DNA of 64,000 nucleotides from Pectobacterium aroidearum (GCF_041228105.1 NZ_CP166097.1:3906001-3970000); one strand, 5' to 3'. Positions 9,001 to 17,003 are shown, counted from the first letter of the stretch. Translations and numbers: made by a program. The notes: generated from the letters alone by a model not told the origin.

Positions 9001-11989
9001 AGGTGGGGCCTGGAGCCTGTCTGTTCCTGCCCTCGACTTGCAGGCCCTGCAGGATGGAACGCTGGCATTGGGCATCGCGGTCACCGATCACGCAGGCAAC
9101 ACGGCCAGCCAGATCGTGAACGTGCCAACAGTGATCAGAAACCTGCCAAGTATTACGTTGAATCCGGTCTTTGGCGATAGCCTGCTGAATCTGGGCGACC
9201 TGCTGGTCAATCAAACCCTCAGCGGTACAGCCACCGGCCTGGCAGGCAGAACTATTACGCTGAGCATTGCGGGTTCACAAATCGCAACGGCCGCCGTCGG
9301 CGCTGATGGTAAATGGAGCGTTGCCGTCACCCCAAGCGTACTGGGGATCCTGCAGGGGCTGGGCAGCGGCGATTTCACCGTAGCCGCTACCGCGACAGAC
9401 AGCGTAGGCAATACCGCCAGCGGCAACGCAGGCATCAAGTTCGATTTTGCCCAACCGGTGATTACGCTAAACCCGGTATTTGGCGGCGATGGCTTCATCA
9501 ACGCGGCAGAAGCGCTGGTGGCGCAAACGATCAGTGGCGTGGTGACCAATGCCAGCGCCGGATCTCAGGTTGCGGTTACCCTTGGCGGTAAAACCTTCCT
9601 GTCTACGGTTGGGGCGGGGGGCGCGTTCAGCCTGACGCTGCAACCGTCCGATCTCAGCGCGTTGGTCGATGGCAACACCACGCTGAATGTATCGATCACA
9701 AACACCTCCGGCAATACCGGCACGATCAACAACGCCATCAATATTATTGCCAAAAACCTGCCGACGATTAGCCTGGGTTCACTGTTTGGCGGCGATGGCT
9801 TCCTCAATGCTGCGGAAGCGGCACTGACACAAACGATTAGCGGCACCACCACCAACGCCATCGCGGGCTCATCCATCGTCATACGCATTGGCACGTTGAC
9901 GCTAAACGCGACGGTCGGCAGTGACGGCACCTGGAGCGCCAGCGTCACGCCGCTGCAACTGTCCGGATTGGCCAACGGTAACCTCACCGTCAGCGCGACG
10001 GTGACCGACCCGGCAGGCAACAGTAATAGCATCAGTGCAGGTCTCAACGTTTCCATATTGCCGCCGACTATTACGCTCAATCCTCTGTTCAACAACGGCG
10101 TACTGGATCTCACCAGCTTGTTGAGTGCACAAACCATCAGCGGGACGACGACCAATGTGGCAGCCGGTACAGCGATCAACGTCACGCTGGGCAGCAAAAC
10201 CTACACCACAACGGTCGGCGCAAACGGTAGCTGGAGCCTGCCGGTTCCTAACCTCGACCTGAAAGCTCTCACAGATGGCATCACCAATATTGGCGTTCGT
10301 CTGGTTGATGCAGCGGGTAACGTTGGTCAGCAAGCCGGTACCGTCAGTGTGGCGATCAACGGCCAGCCGACGCTGACCCTCAACCCACTCTTTGGCGGCG
10401 ATGGCCTGCTCAATGCGGTCGAGGCTGCTGCGGGTCAGATCATCAGCGGAACCAGTACCAATGCGATAGGTTCCACTATCCAGATCTCGCTAGGCACCAA
10501 AACCTACTCTGCCGTGGTGCAAAGCAATGGTTCCTGGTCCGTCAGTCTGCCTTCGCTCGATCTCAACAATCTGACTGACGGCACACTGTCCCTTAGCGCC
10601 TCTCTGACCAACGCAGCAGGAAAAAGTGCCAGCGTGGGGGCTTCGATCGGCGTGGGCGTTCACACATTGCCAACGGTCAGCCTCGGCTCTCTGTTTGGCG
10701 GGGACGGCTACCTGAATCTGGCCGAAGCAGGCATCAACCAGCTCATCAGCGGCACCACGACCAATGCGGCTGGCGGTAGCGTCACACTGACGGTGGGCGG
10801 ACTGGTGCTCACCGCTGCGGTCGCCAGTAACGGCACCTGGAGCATCAGCGTGCCGAGCGCCAATCTGCTCAACATTGCCGATGGCAATTTGACCGTCGGC
10901 GTCACCGTCGCCGATCGCTATGGCAACACTAACAACACCAGCAGCAATGTGATCGTGAAAACGCACCAGTTGCCGCAGTTGGGTATTGATGCCGTGGGGT
11001 CACTGATCGGGAATACCATTGGTCTGCTGACGAACGGCGTCACCATCAGCGGAGCATCGCGCTATGTTCAGCAAGGCGCTAAAGTCACCGTCACGCTGCT
11101 CGGCCAGACACTACAGGGTACCGTCGGCGCCGATGGCAAGTGGAGCGCTCACTTCAGCAGTTCGCTACTGGGCATCAACGCTTTCAACGTGGGCGCGATT
11201 TTGACAGCGCTATTGGGAACGGCGGTTGAAGCCTCCGTCACCGATCAGGCGGGTAACTTCACTGGTGTATCCGCTGGATTAACCTCCGGTATCTCGCTCG
11301 GGTTACCGCTGATGAGCATGATGGCGCTGGATGTTGACGACAGCAGTCTTGCGCAGGTGTCTTCGCTGTCCAGTGAACAGCTTGATGGCGAGGAAAGCGC
11401 CGTAGTGCAGCCTCTTCAAGTCAGCTCGAAAATGGCGGCTGCCACGCTCAGTGAGACACATACCATCGACAATAGCGCCAGCACCGAAGTGGAAGACAGC
11501 GTTTATGCCATCGGTGGCATCGTTGTCAACCTGGCCGACGGCACTGTGCAAACGGGCACGGATGTCGAAGGCGGAGAAGGCGACGACATCATTACGCTTT
11601 CAACGCTCGACTTTACCCAGATCGACGGTGGCGACGGCATTGATACGCTGGTTCTGGATGGCACCGAGCTCAATCTGGACCTCACGGCGTTGGGGCTGAA
11701 AATCGATAACGTAGAGATCTTCGATTTAGGCCAAAACGGCACCAACAGCATCACGCTGGATCTCGACCGTGCCCTGAATGTTACCGACCGACCAGAAGAT
11801 GATCTGCTGATCGTCGGGGGCGAAGGCAATCAGGTGAACCTGATTCCGGGCGAAGGAGCCTGGAGCACGGTAGGACAGCGCGATATTGATGGCCAACGCT
11901 TTGATGTCTACCACCACTCATCGCTGGATAGCGCCAACAACCTGGGAGATGTACTGGTGCAGCAAGGCCTGCTCGTCAATATGGTGTAA
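1..11989 (+). CDS. Giant repetitive type I secreted adhesin (BapA/LapA-like), 5' truncated by the window edge
   Basis: The frame is open from base 2 (Arg-Asp-Ile-Ser, then a GTG at 14 that is probably just an internal Val), so the true start lies left of the window. About 3,995 residues are visible. By eye I count 37 tandem Ig-like domains of about 100 residues, each with a V-T-V-T-L-N-G-K-x-Y strand followed by a D/N-G-S/N-W turn and a D-x-A-G-N end. After residue 3750 or so the repeats stop. An acidic tail with two RTX-like nonapeptides (GGEGDDIIT, GGDGIDTLV) and a C-terminal region typical of type I secretion substrates follows. The next three genes encode a matching type I exporter, as in Salmonella bapABCD, Pseudomonas lap and the Pectobacterium Mrp adhesin system. 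Inferred role: surface or biofilm adhesion. The N-terminal retention module and any LapG cleavage site are outside the window. Confidence 0.92.
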   Translation, partial: RDISVDKSGDSIAINIIASDNLLNQAESLQPLAISGNTANVPAGQTVTVTLNGKNYTTTVAADGSWTLQIPSADLQQLSDGNATISASVNVAGGTVTDAQTLGVHIHTLPQPTIDTPFGNGSLNGAEALVSQTITGHTGISGAGQTVILSLGGKSYTGTVDTAGNWKVTVPAADLQLLPEGNNTLLVTAQDAAGNQAGKTFVSHTDFTAPTLTIGTIAGDDTINMVESQSNQTVNGTASISEAGRTVVITFDGQFYTGVVGNDGNWSINLPTAALRGMADGSYTLSASLTDAVGNTASVEKSVTLSADPAFQPTIFVNAFVDENNVITAADLKVSQWLTGTSSNVETGQVATILLNKKFYFATIQSGGNWSVEIPAEHMAELSEGTVSISASITDMAGNEGSHEIWSSIDTNNDSISISIVALDNQINRLEASQPLTISGSTVNVAPGESVTVTLNGKTYTGTIAANGSWSVIIDSSDMLALPDGTTTIIASVANPGDVPVTASRTIDIHINNLPQPTINQPFGDGILNITEAASGQNLTGKTGIAGGGQSVLVTLNGKTYTAIVDNQGNWNVALPAADLQSLPSGVQTIRVEATDTAGNSIESTRDVTVDLTSPILTLKPLTGDGIINAAESLNDQVISGNALQSDAGRTVTVTINNKNYQAQIQADGSWNATIPAADLQALADGNYTVTATLTGASGNSATSTGSLTLDASPANLPLLTINAIALNNIIDGGEINVAQIISGGSLNVEAGQRVTVTLGDNTYTTTVDSNGQWRVSVPSVDLLHLAQGAHTVTIGVNDVSGNPATLSQTITVNTSLSGIAIDTIAGDDKLNQAEVAQDLTVNGSSQNVAAGTTVTIMLNGKSYDGVVQPDGSWSIIVSAADVSALADGTSTLTVTTVDSAGNALSGSRTIDVFTHSSPTLTLNTPFGDGILNAAEAGVIQTLSGTTGIASPGQTVTAILGGVTYTGIVDAAGNWTISLPVNGLQNLPNGTTALQVSVSDAAGNSSTLTSNITVARTPPTLTTASFATDNILNSTEVQSSQLLTGTASPSSAGQTVTATLNGKTYSGTVGSDGTWSITIPSADLSNLSDGNYSIVTRLTDTAGNTTTATQAIVVDASALNAPVVTIGTFAGNNIIDGAEVRVSQVLSGTSKNVEQGQTVTISFNGKAYTAQVLSNGSWSTTISDADMALLTNGSQTITVSVSDVSGNIATSSSTVTVNTNASGLSIAPITGDNQLNVLEATNGITINGNTVNVAQGTNINVILNGKTYTVLVQSDGTWSANIQPGDLQALGDGIIAVHVTAVDQAGNALSSTQQLGVSIHNPPVASLNTPFGNGYLNVSDAQAGQTLSGTTGIHAVGQTVSVTIGGISYTGTVDSNGNWSLQLSPAILGALADGVQNISVTVTDTAGNTSTVQGSVFVDLTPPVLTINPIGIDDIINIAESLQPVVISGTSPVNDSGRPIIVNVTINGQIYQGLAQADGTWSVTVPAGDLQNMPNGVTAITATLTDAAGNTGTVSHSIVLDTDPAKAPTLTIATLSTDDYLNLAESNLPLTINGSSQNVEQGQQVTVTLNNQTYFATVGADGSWSVQVPATDVGNVPDGKQTVSASVTDVSGNPGSATHSITVITDAANLPGITITTLSGNDVISAQDTQSDLIISGSTTNVQTGQRVTVTLNNKTYLATVGADGSWSTTVPASDVQNLPQGSQNVTATVSDIAQNPATATHPVTVDTVPPLLSIDMLVDTSDIGLADALAGLPLSGKAEAGLLVTIKVGTVVYSAVADGNGIWQIAIAANDLLALGDGVKTLAASVTDGAGNASAASIDITLKTQSLPTLTLDSLYGNNVLTSAELATETTIGGSYTNLPVGTAIQVTIGAYTVTGVTLAGGLWSATIPANALSILADGNVQVSATVTDSAGNTGSASGALDVVIHTNFAITIATPFVDGVLNQAESTVDQLLTGTTGLLDPGQSVSVSVTNGTITTTYSATVAANGQWSVTLPAADLVAFGDGTHTINVTVTDHAGNTGAGSGTFSSVIVGVPVASLDTPFGDGKLSLADAQPGAMLSGQTGLTSNVGQTVSVSINGTNFPATVNADGSWTLSLASQTLIDLPDGTVNFTVIVTDSAGNTSTATATASVLTTTLPVATLDLPFGDGILNATEIQAIQTLTGKTGITSAGQEVTVTVTNKTTLIDTTFTAVADGLGGWSRELSPADLAIFTEGNYSISVKVTDWVGNANTSTPRDVSVALTLPAPLIDVVPFGLDNILSSAEAASALTFSGRTQIGGSGQSVKLEIDLNGIRYAATVDSAGNWSVTLPPNALNSLTDGQHTITVTAIDAAGNVGSAPIAFTSDFTPPAITLNTPFDDGYLNIAEAASPTGITLSGNAGDAASMTVTLGGQTLVTQINGGVWTAELTTTQLSQLADGTQSIVITATDAVGNSTTLNSQAILAVKAAPTVSITTFAGLDGLDYAESRTTQSVSGTSTGLEVGQNVTIRLNGLDYQTQILNGGLWSVNIPSSALLVLANTTYSLSVSAEDRAGNPTQPSSVNFNVNLTPPPTVMTINPISTDNIINAVEINGNITISGRSIGPASAMTSVQVSANGVLLQPSPITDVNGNWSITIPALPTFSSQGEVFITATSLDATLTTIVTVDTIAPTLDIVSFASDNVLSATEMSTAQAITGTASITEAGQIVSISLNGKTYSAQVSATGAWSVNVPAADLAQLTDGNYTITATLADKAGNSTTTTQTVAVDTAIPLLSVTLFDDNILTLAEALAGGAITGTGEVGATVTLTAGPLTGTTTVGPNGNWSIPVLSANLQNLIDGPQVIGVTLTDTSGNTTHLDVTLDVALNKTLGAGITDIFGNDGILNLAESLVTQVISGNATGDYLGAKVQVTVLGNTVEGTVGANGAWSVALAPNLFTGLSNGLLAVNVDIIDSHGNVKNQLVNIDVLKSLPVINSVVAFTDGALNAADVATSQIISGVVSNVDIAAGATVAVTLGNKIYTGISVGAGGAWSLSVPALDLQALQDGTLALGIAVTDHAGNTASQIVNVPTVIRNLPSITLNPVFGDSLLNLGDLLVNQTLSGTATGLAGRTITLSIAGSQIATAAVGADGKWSVAVTPSVLGILQGLGSGDFTVAATATDSVGNTASGNAGIKFDFAQPVITLNPVFGGDGFINAAEALVAQTISGVVTNASAGSQVAVTLGGKTFLSTVGAGGAFSLTLQPSDLSALVDGNTTLNVSITNTSGNTGTINNAINIIAKNLPTISLGSLFGGDGFLNAAEAALTQTISGTTTNAIAGSSIVIRIGTLTLNATVGSDGTWSASVTPLQLSGLANGNLTVSATVTDPAGNSNSISAGLNVSILPPTITLNPLFNNGVLDLTSLLSAQTISGTTTNVAAGTAINVTLGSKTYTTTVGANGSWSLPVPNLDLKALTDGITNIGVRLVDAAGNVGQQAGTVSVAINGQPTLTLNPLFGGDGLLNAVEAAAGQIISGTSTNAIGSTIQISLGTKTYSAVVQSNGSWSVSLPSLDLNNLTDGTLSLSASLTNAAGKSASVGASIGVGVHTLPTVSLGSLFGGDGYLNLAEAGINQLISGTTTNAAGGSVTLTVGGLVLTAAVASNGTWSISVPSANLLNIADGNLTVGVTVADRYGNTNNTSSNVIVKTHQLPQLGIDAVGSLIGNTIGLLTNGVTISGASRYVQQGAKVTVTLLGQTLQGTVGADGKWSAHFSSSLLGINAFNVGAILTALLGTAVEASVTDQAGNFTGVSAGLTSGISLGLPLMSMMALDVDDSSLAQVSSLSSEQLDGEESAVVQPLQVSSKMAAATLSETHTIDNSASTEVEDSVYAIGGIVVNLADGTVQTGTDVEGGEGDDIITLSTLDFTQIDGGDGIDTLVLDGTELNLDLTALGLKIDNVEIFDLGQNGTNSITLDLDRALNVTDRPEDDLLIVGGEGNQVNLIPGEGAWSTVGQRDIDGQRFDVYHHSSLDSANNLGDVLVQQGLLVNMV

Positions 11990-12002
11990 CCATGTTTTAA
12001 GT

Positions 12003-12036
12003 GCACCGGCTCCCCCTACAAAGGGGGAGCCGGTGC
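12003..12036 (+). promoter_or_regulatory. Strong intercistronic hairpin between adhesin and exporter genes
   Basis: A perfect 15 bp stem (12003-12017 with 12022-12036) closes on a 4-base loop and lies 14 bases after the adhesin stop codon. It is GC-rich and would be very stable. No T-run follows on either strand, so it is not a standard intrinsic terminator. It could protect the 3' end of the adhesin message or reduce readthrough into the exporter genes; this is inference. Confidence 0.6.
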
Positions 12037-12124
12037 CAGTTAGGGAAAACAGCCCATGTTACCAACAGGCTGAACATCCTTTTAAAGGAACTAAAACAAA
12101 GAGTGATGAAAACAGGGGTCATTG

Positions 12125-13552
12125 ATGCACACACCATTTTTTATCAGGGGCATGTTTTTTCCACACAATCGCGCTTTTTTGACTCACACATTACGCCATC
12201 ACACACCGCGTTATGTACTGGCCCTCGGGCTCGCCTGCAGTAGCTTCGCAAGCCTCTACAGCCCGCCGACGCTCGCTCAGACCGTCGCGTTTGACTGGTC
12301 CGCCGCACCAACAGAACAGCAGGTCGATAGCCTGGATCTCAAACAGGCCATTCTTCGCGCGTTTGCACGCAACCCACAAATCGCACAGGCTTCGGCACAA
12401 ATTCGCGTCGGCGACGCCGATCTCCGGGTCGCACAAAGCGCCTGGTTCCCACAAATCGGCCTCAGCGGCAACGTCGGCCAGTCCGATCAAAGCGATACCG
12501 GCGGCACGATGAGCAACAACTCCACCGCTGGCATCACGCTGAAACAGCTGCTGTATGATTTCGGTAAGACAGGCGGCAGCATTGATGAGCAGCACAGCCT
12601 TTCAGATGCCTATCGCTATCAGCTCTACGGCGTCATGACCACGGTAGGTCAGCAAACCTTACTGACCTACCTGAAAGTCAAACGCTATCAGGAATTGGGT
12701 CAGGCAGCAGATCGCAATATCGCGTCGCTCAGTCAGGTCAAAGACATCGCGACGCTCCGTTCCGAAGCAGGCTTAAGTACGCAATCCGACATCCTACAGG
12801 CGGAAACCCGCATCGCGGGCATGAAGGCGACGCTGGAGCAATATCGTGCGCTGGAGCGCTCCTCGCTGGCGCAACTCAGCGTGTTGACTGGCGTTCTCCC
12901 CACCACCCTGCCCGATCTGCCCCGCGCGCTGCTGCAACAAAAGATTACGCTCAAGACGCTCCCTTACCAGCAGAGTAATTCGGTATTAAGCGCACAGTCC
13001 AAGCAGGAAGCCTCGCGCCACCGCATTCGTCAGGCGGAAGCCCAGCACTGGCCTACCATTGCCGTGCAGGCAGGCCGTACCCGCTATGAAACCAACCGGC
13101 GTAATTACTGGGATGACCAGCTACAGCTGGTTGTAGAAGCCCCGCTGTATCAGGGCGGTGCCGTTAGCGCACGCGTTGATGCCGCATCAGGCACGCGCGA
13201 AGCCGCACAGGCTGAAGTCGAAGCGGCAAAGCTGGATATGAACCAGAAAGCCTCAACGGCCTATGCCGACCTCATCGGCGCGCAGCAGCGTGAAAAAGCC
13301 AGCCAGCAACAAATCACCAGCGCAACCTACACCCGCAACGTTTATCAGGATGAATACAAACTCAGCAAACGCAGCCTGAATGACCTGCTCAGCGTTGAAC
13401 AAGACGTATTGCAGGCCGAAACCTCACGCATCGGCGCGCTATACGACGGCTGGGAGGCAGCGGTTAACTATGCCGCGGCCGTCGATAATCTGCTGGATAT
13501 GCTGGGTATTGAGCGTCATCAAGCCACTGGCGAGACGTTACCGTCGCTGTAA
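12125..13552 (+). CDS. TolC-family outer membrane channel of the adhesin type I secretion system
   Basis: This 475-residue protein belongs to the TolC/LapE/BapB outer membrane factor family. It shows an N-terminal basic stretch, a hydrophobic segment and a likely signal peptide cleavage near Ala-Gln (LAQ-TVAF), then two long helical outer-membrane-efflux repeats rich in Ala, Gln and Glu. It should form the trimeric exit duct for the giant adhesin, working with the ABC exporter and adaptor that follow 39 bp downstream and beyond. I placed the start at ATG 12125 rather than the overlapping TTG at 12122. The ribosome binding site is weak, and ATG 12152 is an alternative that would shorten the unusually long N-terminus. 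Confidence 0.88.
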   Translation: MHTPFFIRGMFFPHNRAFLTHTLRHHTPRYVLALGLACSSFASLYSPPTLAQTVAFDWSAAPTEQQVDSLDLKQAILRAFARNPQIAQASAQIRVGDADLRVAQSAWFPQIGLSGNVGQSDQSDTGGTMSNNSTAGITLKQLLYDFGKTGGSIDEQHSLSDAYRYQLYGVMTTVGQQTLLTYLKVKRYQELGQAADRNIASLSQVKDIATLRSEAGLSTQSDILQAETRIAGMKATLEQYRALERSSLAQLSVLTGVLPTTLPDLPRALLQQKITLKTLPYQQSNSVLSAQSKQEASRHRIRQAEAQHWPTIAVQAGRTRYETNRRNYWDDQLQLVVEAPLYQGGAVSARVDAASGTREAAQAEVEAAKLDMNQKASTAYADLIGAQQREKASQQQITSATYTRNVYQDEYKLSKRSLNDLLSVEQDVLQAETSRIGALYDGWEAAVNYAAAVDNLLDMLGIERHQATGETLPSL

Positions 13553-13591
13553 GCCGGCTCACCTGCCGGATAAGAACATGCAGGAATGTGA

Positions 13592-15730
13592 ATGACACAC
13601 GTAACCCAAACTGAAATCTGGATTGCCGCCATGGCCCGCGCCGCCGCCCACTATGGACAGGTGGTCGATATCCAGTCGGTACGCCAGCAGATGCGCTGGT
13701 ACGAACAGCAGCCCATTGCCCGCCAGCTAGAACAAATCAGCCATCTGATGGGATTAAGCATCAGCCTGCGACACACGGAGAAGCTCCGCTGGCGCAACAA
13801 GATCTTGCCCGTGCTGGCAGAAACCGACGACGGCGGCGTCATCGTCATTGAGTCGTTAAATGATGAGGGCATCGCCACCTACTGGCTGAATGACGGGGGC
13901 GACCTTCAACGCGAAGCCGAACTGACGGAACTCATCAAACACAGTCAGGGGATTATCGTGCTGGTCGGCATCGCCGAGCGTGGCCGCGATACCCGCATCG
14001 ATGATTTCGTCAAACCGTATCGCAAGCACTGGTTCTGGCAACATTTTCGCGGTGCAAAACGGCAGATCGGGGAAATTTCTCTCGCGTCTATCGTTGGTAA
14101 CGTTCTGGCACTGGCGGGGATTCTGTTCTCCATGCAGGTGTATGACCGCGTGATCCCAGCGCAGTCGATTCCCACCCTGTGGGTGTTGTTTTTCGGCGTA
14201 CTGCTGGCTGCCGCATTAGAGTACGCCATCCGTTTATCACGCACCGTCGTCTCCGATCTGATGGGCAAAAGCATCGATCTGCACGTATCAGGGATGCTGT
14301 TCGCCCGCGCATTGGCGATCAAAAATGAGGCCAGACCGAAATCCACCGGCTCGTTTATTTCACAGCTGCGAGAAATCGATCAGGTACGTGAACTGCTGAC
14401 GTCCACCACCGTCGGGGCAGCCGCCGATATGCCGTTCGTCTTTTTATTTCTCGGCATCATGGCGATGATCGGCGGGCCACTGGTGCTGATCCCCATGCTG
14501 GCGATCCCGCTGATTGTGATCCCCGGCCTAATGCTGCAATGGCCGATGGCGAAGCTCGCCAAGGAAGGGATGCGCGAAAGCGCGTTGCGGAATGCGGTGC
14601 TGGTCGAGTCCATCGAAGGGATCGAAGATATCAAAGCGTTACAGGCCGAACCCTACTTTCAGCGCCAGTGGGAGCAAACGCACGAAGTCAGCGCCGCCAT
14701 CGGGATGAAACAGCGCGTCTGGGGCGCACGGCTCAGCGGTTGGGCGTCAACCGTCCAACAGCTCACCTATGCCGGCATGCTGGTGTTCGGCAGCTATCTG
14801 GTGCTAGCGGGCGATATCACCACCGGTACGCTTGTGGCCTGTAGTCTGCTTTCCTCACGCACCATCGCGCCACTCATGCAGCTAACGATGGTGTTTTCCC
14901 GCTGGCAGCACGCCAAAACCGCCATGACCGGGCTGGATGACATTCTGCAAAAACCACTGGATCGGCCGGAAGAGGGCAAAATGGCGCACTGCCCGATCCT
15001 TCAGGGCCACTTCCAGCTCCACAACGTGCAATACAGCTACGATCCTGAACAGGGCGATACTGCCTTGCAGGTCGGCAAGCTGGAGATCAAACCGGGCGAA
15101 AAAGTGGCTCTGCTCGGTAAGGTTGGCGCGGGTAAATCCACCCTGCTCAAGCTGCTTGCCAATCAGGCGACCGCGACGCGCGGCAAAGTCATCATTGATG
15201 GTGTCGACATCAGTCAGATCGATCCGGCGGATGTCCGCCGCCAGTTAGGTTTTCTGTCCCAGGAATCGCGACTGTTTTTCGGCAGCCTGCGGCAAAACCT
15301 GATGCTCGGCAACCCGCACGCGACCGAGCAGGAGCTGTTGCAGGCGCTGCGTATTAGCGGCGCGCTCAGCCTGATCCAACAGGATGCTTCCAGTCTGGAT
15401 CGCATCATTCATGAAGGTGGACGCGGTTTGTCCGGCGGGCAGCGGCAGATGATTCTGCTCAGCAGGATGCTGTTACGTAATCCCCAGATCGTCCTGCTGG
15501 ATGAACCCACCGCCTCGATGGACGAACAGTTGGAAAGCCACGTTATCCACCAGTTAAGCAGTTGGCTCACGGGGCGCACGCTGGTGCTGGTGACACACCG
15601 CCCGGCGCTGCTCAAGCTGGTTGACCGCGTGGTCGTGATGGATGGCGGGCGCATCGTGGCAGATGGCCCACGTGACCAGATTTTGAAGGCCGTCAGTAAA
15701 CCGGCAGACAGCGCACAGAGCGTGGCGTAA
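13592..15730 (+). CDS. Type I secretion ABC exporter with degenerate C39-like domain (LapB/BapC type)
   Basis: The 712-residue protein has three parts: an N-terminal C39-like domain (about 1-130) that lacks the catalytic cysteine, a six-helix transmembrane domain (about 160-450), and a nucleotide-binding domain with Walker A GKVGAGKST, signature LSGGQRQ, Walker B IVLLDEPTAS and the H-loop THR. The dead C39 domain is the usual form for exporters of very large unprocessed adhesins, where it binds substrate instead of cutting it. It sits between the TolC-like gene and the adaptor gene (10 bp gap to the latter), consistent with one operon. A GGA-rich site upstream of ATG 13592 supports this start. 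Confidence 0.93.
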   Translation: MTHVTQTEIWIAAMARAAAHYGQVVDIQSVRQQMRWYEQQPIARQLEQISHLMGLSISLRHTEKLRWRNKILPVLAETDDGGVIVIESLNDEGIATYWLNDGGDLQREAELTELIKHSQGIIVLVGIAERGRDTRIDDFVKPYRKHWFWQHFRGAKRQIGEISLASIVGNVLALAGILFSMQVYDRVIPAQSIPTLWVLFFGVLLAAALEYAIRLSRTVVSDLMGKSIDLHVSGMLFARALAIKNEARPKSTGSFISQLREIDQVRELLTSTTVGAAADMPFVFLFLGIMAMIGGPLVLIPMLAIPLIVIPGLMLQWPMAKLAKEGMRESALRNAVLVESIEGIEDIKALQAEPYFQRQWEQTHEVSAAIGMKQRVWGARLSGWASTVQQLTYAGMLVFGSYLVLAGDITTGTLVACSLLSSRTIAPLMQLTMVFSRWQHAKTAMTGLDDILQKPLDRPEEGKMAHCPILQGHFQLHNVQYSYDPEQGDTALQVGKLEIKPGEKVALLGKVGAGKSTLLKLLANQATATRGKVIIDGVDISQIDPADVRRQLGFLSQESRLFFGSLRQNLMLGNPHATEQELLQALRISGALSLIQQDASSLDRIIHEGGRGLSGGQRQMILLSRMLLRNPQIVLLDEPTASMDEQLESHVIHQLSSWLTGRTLVLVTHRPALLKLVDRVVVMDGGRIVADGPRDQILKAVSKPADSAQSVA

Positions 15731-15740
15731 GGGGAGCACA

Positions 15741-16910
15741 ATGAGTAGCATCACTATCCATGATGACCTGAAACGTCAGGGGCGGCGCGTCTCCGTCATT
15801 ATCTGGCTCAGCCTGCTGGGGCTGGTCGTGTTTTTTATCTGGGCCACCTTCGCCGTGCTGGATGAAGTCTCGGTCGGGAGCGGCAAAGTGACACCGTCGA
15901 CCCGCGCGCAGGTGATTGAAAGCCTGGACGGCGGGATCATCGGCCAACTGTATGTGCAGCAGGGCAATGTCGTCGAGAAAGGTCAGGTGCTGGCGCAGTT
16001 GGACGTCAACCGCTTCCAGTCGGTCTACGGTGAAGCCTTCTCCCGCGTGCAGACGCTGCGGGCGTCCGCCGAACGTCTGCACGCCGAGCTCAGCGGTGAA
16101 CCGCTCAAATTCAGCGCGGAAACCCTGAAGGAACCGGCGCTGGCTGCACGCGAGCGCCAGCTTTATGAATCACGCTTGCGTAATCGCGATGAAACGGTCG
16201 CCAATCTGCAACAATCGATGCGGCTGGTGGAGCAAGAACTGCGGATGACAGAGCCGCTGGTGCAGCGAGGTGCCGCCAGCGCCGTCGAGGTGATTCGGTT
16301 ACGCCGCCAGATTAGCGAAATCCGCGGCAAAATCGATGAAGCCCGCAACCAATACGCCGTACGGGCGCGTGAAGAACAGGTCAAGAACAACGCCGATCTG
16401 GAAGCACAAATGGAAGTGGTCAGCGGGAAAGCCGACCAGCTCAAGCGTGCCACCATTACGTCACCAGTACGCGGGATTGTGAAAGACATTCAGGTAACGA
16501 CCGTTGGCGGCGTGCTGCAACCGGGCGGAAAGCTGATGGAAATCGTACCGCTGGAAGATCAGTTGCTGATCGAAACGCGCATCAACCCGCGTGATATTGC
16601 CTATATCCGGCCGGGTTTGCCTGCCACGGTAAAAATCACCGCTTATGATTCCTCCATCTACGGCAACTTAACCGGTGAAGTCGAAAGCGTATCGCCCGAT
16701 ACCCTTCAGGACGAAGTCAGGCGCGATCAGTTTTATTATCGGGTCTATGTGCGCACCACGCAGGCGGAGCTGACCAATAAAGTCGGGGAGAAATTCCCCA
16801 TCGTGCCCGGTATGGTCGCCAGCGTGGAGATAAAAACTGGCCAGAAGAGCGTGCTGGACTATCTGATTAAGCCGTTGAACAAGGTCAATGAAGCGCTGCG
16901 TGAACGTTAA
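15741..16910 (+). CDS. HlyD-family periplasmic adaptor of the type I secretion system (LapC/BapD type)
   Basis: This 389-residue membrane fusion protein has a short cytoplasmic N-terminus, one transmembrane helix (about 18-40), a biotinyl-lipoyl-like half (IGQLYVQQGNVVEKGQVLAQL), a long coiled-coil hairpin (about 100-225), the returning lipoyl half near ITSPVRGIVK, and a C-terminal beta-barrel region. It would bridge the inner membrane ABC exporter and the TolC-like channel. GGGGAG precedes the ATG by a few bases, and the 10 bp gap to the exporter gene indicates translational linkage. It is the last gene of the secretion cluster; the next gene is convergent. Confidence 0.93.
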   Translation: MSSITIHDDLKRQGRRVSVIIWLSLLGLVVFFIWATFAVLDEVSVGSGKVTPSTRAQVIESLDGGIIGQLYVQQGNVVEKGQVLAQLDVNRFQSVYGEAFSRVQTLRASAERLHAELSGEPLKFSAETLKEPALAARERQLYESRLRNRDETVANLQQSMRLVEQELRMTEPLVQRGAASAVEVIRLRRQISEIRGKIDEARNQYAVRAREEQVKNNADLEAQMEVVSGKADQLKRATITSPVRGIVKDIQVTTVGGVLQPGGKLMEIVPLEDQLLIETRINPRDIAYIRPGLPATVKITAYDSSIYGNLTGEVESVSPDTLQDEVRRDQFYYRVYVRTTQAELTNKVGEKFPIVPGMVASVEIKTGQKSVLDYLIKPLNKVNEALRER

Positions 16911-16940
16911 ACTCACGCATGGTAGAACGAGCGTTATTGA

Positions 16941-16977
16941 CAAAAAACAGCGCCGCCGGTTTCCCGTGCGGCGCTGT
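16941..16977 (-). terminator. Intrinsic terminator of pehA
   Basis: A perfect 10 bp stem (16947-16956 with 16968-16977) is followed on the minus strand by a run of six T. It lies 27 bp past the pehA stop codon. The plus-strand side has no T-run, so it serves the exporter operon poorly at best. Confidence 0.85.
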
Positions 16978-17003
16978 AATGACAAAACAACGTAGTGATC
17001 ACA

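Noticed and set aside
365..11917. Many antisense and out-of-frame open frames of 60-210 codons inside the adhesin gene, for example 9565-10197 on the minus strand
   Set aside because: They mirror the repetitive GC-rich coding frame, have no ribosome binding sites and show no recognisable domains.
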